Part shown: positions 59,526 to 64,000 of the stretch, piece after piece
Layout of the letters: the number at the start of each line of letters is the position of its first letter
Numbering within the stretch: the first letter of the stretch is position 1
NCBI GenBank assembly: GCA_009773665.1
Contig: WSYE01000002.1
Coordinates: 1-64,000 of the forward strand
Reading direction: 5' to 3'
Length of the DNA stretch: 64,000 nucleotides
Origin: Desulfovibrionaceae bacterium
GTDB lineage: Bacteria; Desulfobacterota; Desulfovibrionia; Desulfovibrionales; Desulfovibrionaceae
Program-made: the position numbers and the translations under genes
The notes under the pieces: generated by a model
The model's input: the letters and a program-made list of their open reading frames with translations, nothing else
Databases searched by the model: none
Told to the model about the DNA's origin: nothing

Positions 59526-60354
59526 GAAGCCTCCTGAACTCTGCCCAGGACAACTCCTCCTGGGGCTTGAACGCGGACAAACGCTGGCGCATGCGGGCGA
59601 AATCCACCTGATGGCCGTCGAACTCGGGGCCGTCCACGCAGGCGAACTTCACCTCGCCGCCCACCACCACGCGGCACGCGCCGCACATGCCGATGCCGTC
59701 GATCATGATGGAGTTCAGGCTGACTGTGGTCTTCACGTTGTAGGGGCGCGTCAGGTTGGCCACGGCCTCCATCATGGGCACGGGGCCGATGGCCACCACC
59801 TCGCCCACGGACGGTTCGCGGTCCAGCACCATGCGCAGCCCGTCGGTGACGAAGCCCTGCATGCCGCAAGAGCCGTCATTGGTGGTGACGACCACCTCGT
59901 CGGCGAACATGGACAGCTCTTCCTTGAAAAGGAGCAGGTCCTCGCAACGCGAACCGATAACGGTGATGACCCGGTTCCCGGCTGCCTTGTGGCCCTTGGC
60001 GATGTGGTGCATGGCCGCGATGCCCGTGCCGCCGCCCACGCAGACCACGGTGCCGCAGGACTCGATGTGGGTGGGCTTGCCCAGGGGGCCGCACACGTCC
60101 AGGATGGAGTCGCCCTCTTCCAGGGTTTCAAGCTCGGCCGTGGATTTTCCCACCACCAGGTAGACTATGGTGATGGTTCCGGCCTGGGGGTCGGTGTCGG
60201 CTATGGTCAGGGGGATGCGCTCACCCTTCTCGGACACGCGCAGGATGACGAAATTGCCGGGCCGGGCCTTTCGCGCGATGTGGGAGGCATCGAGCGTCAG
60301 TTCGCTTGTCTGGCCGGGGATGAGTCGTCGCTTCTTGAGAATGGCTACAGGCAT
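59509..60354 (-). CDS. nfnA: NfnA-type small subunit (FAD and [2Fe-2S], DHOD electron-transfer-like)
   Basis: A 281-residue protein of the dihydroorotate dehydrogenase electron-transfer family. The FAD domain ends near residue 95, the nucleotide domain has VCVGGGTGIAAMHHIA and the C-terminal [2Fe-2S] site is GIGMCGACRVVVGGEVKFAC. The start was set at ATG 60354, which has GGAGG upstream; a longer frame adds an unlikely 38 residues. It would take NADH on this subunit and share electrons with NfnB. SudB is an alternative name. Confidence 0.85.
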   Translation of the reverse strand: MPVAILKKRRLIPGQTSELTLDASHIARKARPGNFVILRVSEKGERIPLTIADTDPQAGTITIVYLVVGKSTAELETLEEGDSILDVCGPLGKPTHIESCGTVVCVGGGTGIAAMHHIAKGHKAAGNRVITVIGSRCEDLLLFKEELSMFADEVVVTTNDGSCGMQGFVTDGLRMVLDREPSVGEVVAIGPVPMMEAVANLTRPYNVKTTVSLNSIMIDGIGMCGACRVVVGGEVKFACVDGPEFDGHQVDFARMRQRLSAFKPQEELSWAEFRRLRGQEA

Positions 60355-60639
60355 TGGACCTCCGGGTTGGGTTGTAGACGTGGCTGGCAGGGCCGTATCG
60401 TCTTCAGCGAACATACTCACAGGGAGGCTGCTGGACAAGAGGGCGGTGTTTCGGCACGGCTTTCGCAAAGGTTACAGGTTTCTTGTTTTTCTTGCCAAAG
60501 AACCGTCGGGGTATTAGTTTATTCGCACCCCACACGGTTTCCATGGACGGGAACCCGCGCCCCCGCATGCGTCCAACAGACGGCGAAGCGCGAACCGGCA
60601 AGGCTGCCACACCGGGTGAAAAGCCCTGGGAGCACGTCC

Positions 60640-61143
60640 ATGGAAGCAACCGGCCAACTTCGGCAGACTTCCTCGTCCAGTCAGGCGTTCGACGCCGTTA
60701 AAGCCCGCGTGGTCACGCGCTCTTTTGGCGTGCGCATCGGCAGCTTCGGCGTGGACTACACCTCGAAAAAGGTCGAGGTGGATCCGGAAGAACAGCCTGC
60801 CACCAAGAAACGCGACACCAGCGGGCAGGCCTTCCAGACCGAAATGGAGCGCGAACGGCTGCGCCGGGAAGTGGCCGACGCGGCCTGGAACGAGCGTCAA
60901 AACGCCGCCTGGACCGTGCGCGCCGACGCAACCGGCGACCCGAAAACCGGTTCCGAGGCCGAGGCGGGAGCCGACTCCGGGACGCAGACTCCCCAGGCAA
61001 ACCAGGCGACCCGGCAGGCCCAGGAAACGCCACGCAGCCAAGACCCTCTGTGGCGGCGCGGCATGACAGCCTATTCCAAGGCCCGCGACATGCTTCTTGC
61101 CGACGCGGCCCGGTCCAGGGGAACGCGGCTGGCCGTTGCCTGA
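60640..61143 (+). CDS. Unknown protein with basic N terminus and helical body
   Basis: A 167-residue protein. The first 40 residues include VVTRSFGVRIGSFGVDYTS, a beta-type segment; the centre is a charged helix (FQTEMERERLRREVADAAWNERQN); a Gln/Thr/Ala linker and a helical end (YSKARDMLLADAARSR) follow. A GGGAG site lies upstream of ATG 60640; a much longer open frame through the nfn region is antisense and not credible. I do not recognise the family. It lies between divergent nfnA and the histidine kinase. A regulatory or scaffold role is possible. Confidence 0.5.
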   Translation: MEATGQLRQTSSSSQAFDAVKARVVTRSFGVRIGSFGVDYTSKKVEVDPEEQPATKKRDTSGQAFQTEMERERLRREVADAAWNERQNAAWTVRADATGDPKTGSEAEAGADSGTQTPQANQATRQAQETPRSQDPLWRRGMTAYSKARDMLLADAARSRGTRLAVA

Positions 61144-61402
61144 CGAAGCGATTTCCGATCCTCGCCAAGATTCCGGCCATCACGGAACCCCGCCTCCGTG
61201 ACCGCCTCCGGAGCAGCTCACAGCGAGGCTCCTGGCGGCGTAACGCCCAAGCCACACGTGCAGGCGTTTACCCCCTGCCTGGACTGCCTCCACGGCACCC
61301 CGAACGACCGCCCCTCTCGCGCACTCTCGGCTGGACGAAAAATCGTTCTTCAGTCTATAGTTCCCCATCCTGCTTCGACTTGTCCAACGTCCGGCGGAAA
61401 CC

Positions 61403-63970
61403 ATGCCCAGCCTGAAGCCTTTTCGGATAGCTGCCACATATGCGGTCGTCAGCGCGTTGTGGATCCTCTTTTCCGACAGGGCAGCGGGGCTTCTGTTTTC
61501 CAGCACGCCAGATGTGCTGGTATGGGTCAGCATGGCCAAGGGATGGTTCTACGTCTCGGTGGTGGCCTGCCTGCTGTGGTTCACGCTGGTGCGCTTCGAA
61601 CGCCAGTCCATGTTTCAGTCCGCACAGTTGCAGAACAGCGAGGAACGCTACCGGCGCATCGTGGAGACCGCCAACGAGGGCATCTGCATCCTGGACGCCT
61701 CCTTCGCCATCACCTACGTGAACCGGGTCTTTTCCCAGATGCTCGGCTACGAAGAGCAGGAACTGCTGGGCAGGCCCCTGTCCGGACTGTTCGCACCGGA
61801 AGAGCTCCCTGACCACCTCCAGCGCGAAAAGGAACGCCGCGCCGGACATCCGGGCCGCTACGAGCGCCGCTTCCAGCGCAAAGACGGGCGCAAGCTGACC
61901 ACCATCATCTCGGCCATGCCCATCATGACCGCCCCCGACACATTCGAAGGCTCCGTGGCCATGATCACGGACATCACCGAGGGCAAACAGGCGGAGCGCG
62001 CCCTGCGCGAAAGCGAGGCCAGGTACCGCTCCGTGATCGAGAACATCTCGGACGTCTATTACCGCACGGACGCTCGAGGCAACATGATCATGGTGAGCCC
62101 CTCCTGCGCCAAACTCCTGGGCTACGACAGCGTGAACGACATCCTGGGCTATCCCAATACCCAGTTCTGGCAGCACCCGGAACTGCGCAGCGAATTCCTG
62201 GAGCGCATCAAAAGCGAGGGCGAAGTGCGCGACTACGAAGTGGTGCTGCTGCGCAGGGACGGGTCGCCCCTCACGGTTTCCACCAGCAGCAAGTTCTACC
62301 ACGACGCTGACGGGGCGGTCGCAGGCGTTGAAGGCATCTTCCGGGACATCACCGAGCGCAAGCGTGCCGAAGAAGCCCTGCGCGACAACGAGGAACGACT
62401 GCGCGTCATCTTCGAGACCTCCCCGTCGGCCATCTTGCTGGTGGACGCGGCTGGGAGCGTGGTCATGGCCAACAAACGCGCCCTGGAGCTTTTCGGATAC
62501 CCGCAGGACGTGCTTCTGGGGATGCCCTATCTGCACTTGGTCACCCCAGAACAGCGGGAGTTGAGCAGGAACACCATGCTCCAGGTCATGAGCGGAGAGA
62601 TCGACCATGTCGTAAGCCTGGAGCGCAACTACCTGCGCGCCGACGGGGCCACCTTCTGGGGGCAGTTGGCCGGACGAAGCCTTGAAGGGCCTGGCGGCGA
62701 ATTCAGGGGCCTCGTGGGCATCATCACGGACATCACGGAGCGCAAACAGGCCGAGGAGAAGCTTGAAGCCGCCTACGTGCTGATAGACAGCATCCTGGAC
62801 TCCATCCCCACCGCCATTATCAGCATGGATGAACAAGGGTTCATCACCCATTTCAACCGCAGCGCCCAGACATTAAGCGAAAGCCCCTTTCTCCACGCCC
62901 TGGGCAAGCCGCTGCACGAGATCATTCCTCAACTGCCCTTCTCCGCCGAGGAATTGGAGGCCGCCCGCCTGGAGCACAGAACCATCCGCGCCATCCGGAC
63001 GCCAATGTCCTCCGGATCGACAATTCGCCTCATGGACATCCTGGTCTTCCCGCTGGACGTGAGCGGGCAGGTCCGTATGGCGGTCACTCTGGAGGACGTC
63101 ACTGAGCGGGTGCGGGTCGAGGAGGTCATGGTCCAGACCGAGAAGATGATGAGCGTGGGCGGGCTGGCCGCAGGCATGGCCCACGAGATCAACAACCCCC
63201 TGGGGGGAATCCTGCAAAGCGTGCAGATTATAAAACGCAGGCTCTCGCCAGACATCCCCCGCAACGACGAGGCCGCCGGGGAGCTTGGCCTGAAGCTGGC
63301 CGACGTGCTGCGGTATCTGGAATCGCGAGAGATCCCCACCTTTGTGGACGCCATCCAGGATTCAGGGGTGCGCGCGGCGCACATCGTGTCCAACATGCTG
63401 GAATTCAGCCGCTTCAGCGAGTCCAAGCGAACCCCCGCCAACCTGGCCGGCGTGCTGGACAAGGCCGTGGAGCTGGCCTCCAACGACTACGACCTCAAGA
63501 AGCGCTTCGACTTCCGCCGTGTGAAGATCGTGCGGGAATACGACCAGAATCTGCCGGAGGTGCGCTGCAGCCGGACCGAGCTTGAACAGGTGATCTTCAA
63601 TCTGGTCAAGAACGCGGCCCAGGCCATGGCCGGAGTGGGGGCGACGGGCAGCGACGAGGCAGCGCCGGATGCGCCGCACATCACGCTTCGCCTGACGCGC
63701 GAAGGCGACTTCGCCCGCATCGAGGTGGAGGACAACGGGCCAGGCATGAGCGAAGAGGTACGCAGGCGCGTTTTCGAGCCGTTCTACACCACCAAGCCGC
63801 CGGGTGACGGCACCGGGCTCGGCCTGTCGGTTTCGTATTTCATCATCACCAGCAACCACAAGGGAACCATCGAGGTGGAGTCCCATCCCGGCAGGGGCAC
63901 GAAATTCATCATCCGCCTGCCTCTGGAAGACACTTCCGGGGAATCCGGCAGCCAGAGCCTCCCCGCGTGA
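61403..63970 (+). CDS. Membrane sensor histidine kinase with four PAS domains
   Basis: An 855-residue kinase. Two TMs (about 8-28 and 44-64) sit at the N terminus, followed by PAS domains at about 75-195, 200-320, 325-445 and 450-575, each ending in an ITDITE/ITERK-like helix. The HisKA domain has GMAHEINNPLGG (phospho-acceptor near residue 593), and the HATPase has NLVKNAAQAM, DNGPGMS, FEPFYTTK and GTGLGLSVS. The signal is unknown; PAS domains may bind haem or flavin, but no ligand residues stand out. No response regulator is in the window, so its partner may lie to the right. Confidence 0.9.
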   Translation: MPSLKPFRIAATYAVVSALWILFSDRAAGLLFSSTPDVLVWVSMAKGWFYVSVVACLLWFTLVRFERQSMFQSAQLQNSEERYRRIVETANEGICILDASFAITYVNRVFSQMLGYEEQELLGRPLSGLFAPEELPDHLQREKERRAGHPGRYERRFQRKDGRKLTTIISAMPIMTAPDTFEGSVAMITDITEGKQAERALRESEARYRSVIENISDVYYRTDARGNMIMVSPSCAKLLGYDSVNDILGYPNTQFWQHPELRSEFLERIKSEGEVRDYEVVLLRRDGSPLTVSTSSKFYHDADGAVAGVEGIFRDITERKRAEEALRDNEERLRVIFETSPSAILLVDAAGSVVMANKRALELFGYPQDVLLGMPYLHLVTPEQRELSRNTMLQVMSGEIDHVVSLERNYLRADGATFWGQLAGRSLEGPGGEFRGLVGIITDITERKQAEEKLEAAYVLIDSILDSIPTAIISMDEQGFITHFNRSAQTLSESPFLHALGKPLHEIIPQLPFSAEELEAARLEHRTIRAIRTPMSSGSTIRLMDILVFPLDVSGQVRMAVTLEDVTERVRVEEVMVQTEKMMSVGGLAAGMAHEINNPLGGILQSVQIIKRRLSPDIPRNDEAAGELGLKLADVLRYLESREIPTFVDAIQDSGVRAAHIVSNMLEFSRFSESKRTPANLAGVLDKAVELASNDYDLKKRFDFRRVKIVREYDQNLPEVRCSRTELEQVIFNLVKNAAQAMAGVGATGSDEAAPDAPHITLRLTREGDFARIEVEDNGPGMSEEVRRRVFEPFYTTKPPGDGTGLGLSVSYFIITSNHKGTIEVESHPGRGTKFIIRLPLEDTSGESGSQSLPA

Positions 63971-64000
63971 TCCGCCCCTCGCATCCCTGGCGGCGGCGAG

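Noticed and set aside
59434-61143. 569-residue plus-strand frame running across nfnA/nfnB
   Set aside because: Most of it is antisense to the well-supported nfn genes; only its end from 60640 has a ribosome site and a protein-like composition.

Overview
The window reads as chromosome from a GC-rich sulfate-reducing deltaproteobacterium, most likely a member of the Desulfovibrionales. This is inference: the clues are an NfnAB-type transhydrogenase pair, many sensory and c-di-GMP proteins, a GAK-type gene cluster and intergenic repeats of a style I associate with Desulfovibrio. No rRNA, tRNA, CRISPR array, insertion sequence or clear prophage was seen.

Layout. 1-9.9 kb holds surface-glycan genes on both strands: the end of a radical SAM protein, a Wzx/MOP-type flippase, two glycosyltransferases, a DUF2867 protein, a radical SAM/SPASM protein and a zinc dehydrogenase. 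10.4-13.4 kb has an XRE regulator with a zipper-like tail and a chemoreceptor whose last residues are frameshifted. 14.1-33.3 kb is a second envelope block. It contains a polyprenol-type GT2, a GT-C membrane transferase, a compact operon (17.7-24.8 kb) joining a serine palmitoyltransferase-like enzyme to an FtsX/LolD ABC pair, a TolC-like channel, an adaptor and a GNAT-fold acyltransferase, and then a GtrB-like GT2, a methyltransferase, a GT4 and two asparagine synthetase paralogues.

34.4-36.8 kb encodes an EAL/CBS/GGDEF protein. 37.0-44.3 kb is a seven-gene minus-strand cluster that I recognise as a GAK system: CofD-like, HprK-related kinase, ATP-grasp, PhoU-kinase fusion, amphi-Trp, PHP-like and XXXCH proteins. 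Its biochemical role is unknown to me. A broken diguanylate cyclase follows at 44.5-45.9 kb. 46.2-50.9 kb has a TauE/SafE permease, a low-GC patch with three tiny membrane ORFs, two unrecognised proteins and a PIN-PhoH ATPase.

51.2-53.7 kb is a second chemoreceptor. It is followed by a 1.5-kb gene-poor stretch with a promoter-to-terminator unit that looks like a small RNA. 55.2-57.9 kb is pstSCA, with a Pho-box-like site but no pstB or phoU. 58.0-60.4 kb is nfnAB, and the window closes with an unknown protein and a multi-PAS histidine kinase.

The two strongest leads for undescribed biology are the SPT-like/ABC/GNAT operon, proposed here as a route that makes and exports an aminolipid, and the GAK cluster with its PhoU-kinase fusion. 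Secondary leads are a small-RNA candidate, a 44-nt hairpin element present twice with covarying stem positions, and a separate interspersed family of 3'-end repeats. All functional statements come from reading motifs and layout; no database search was possible.
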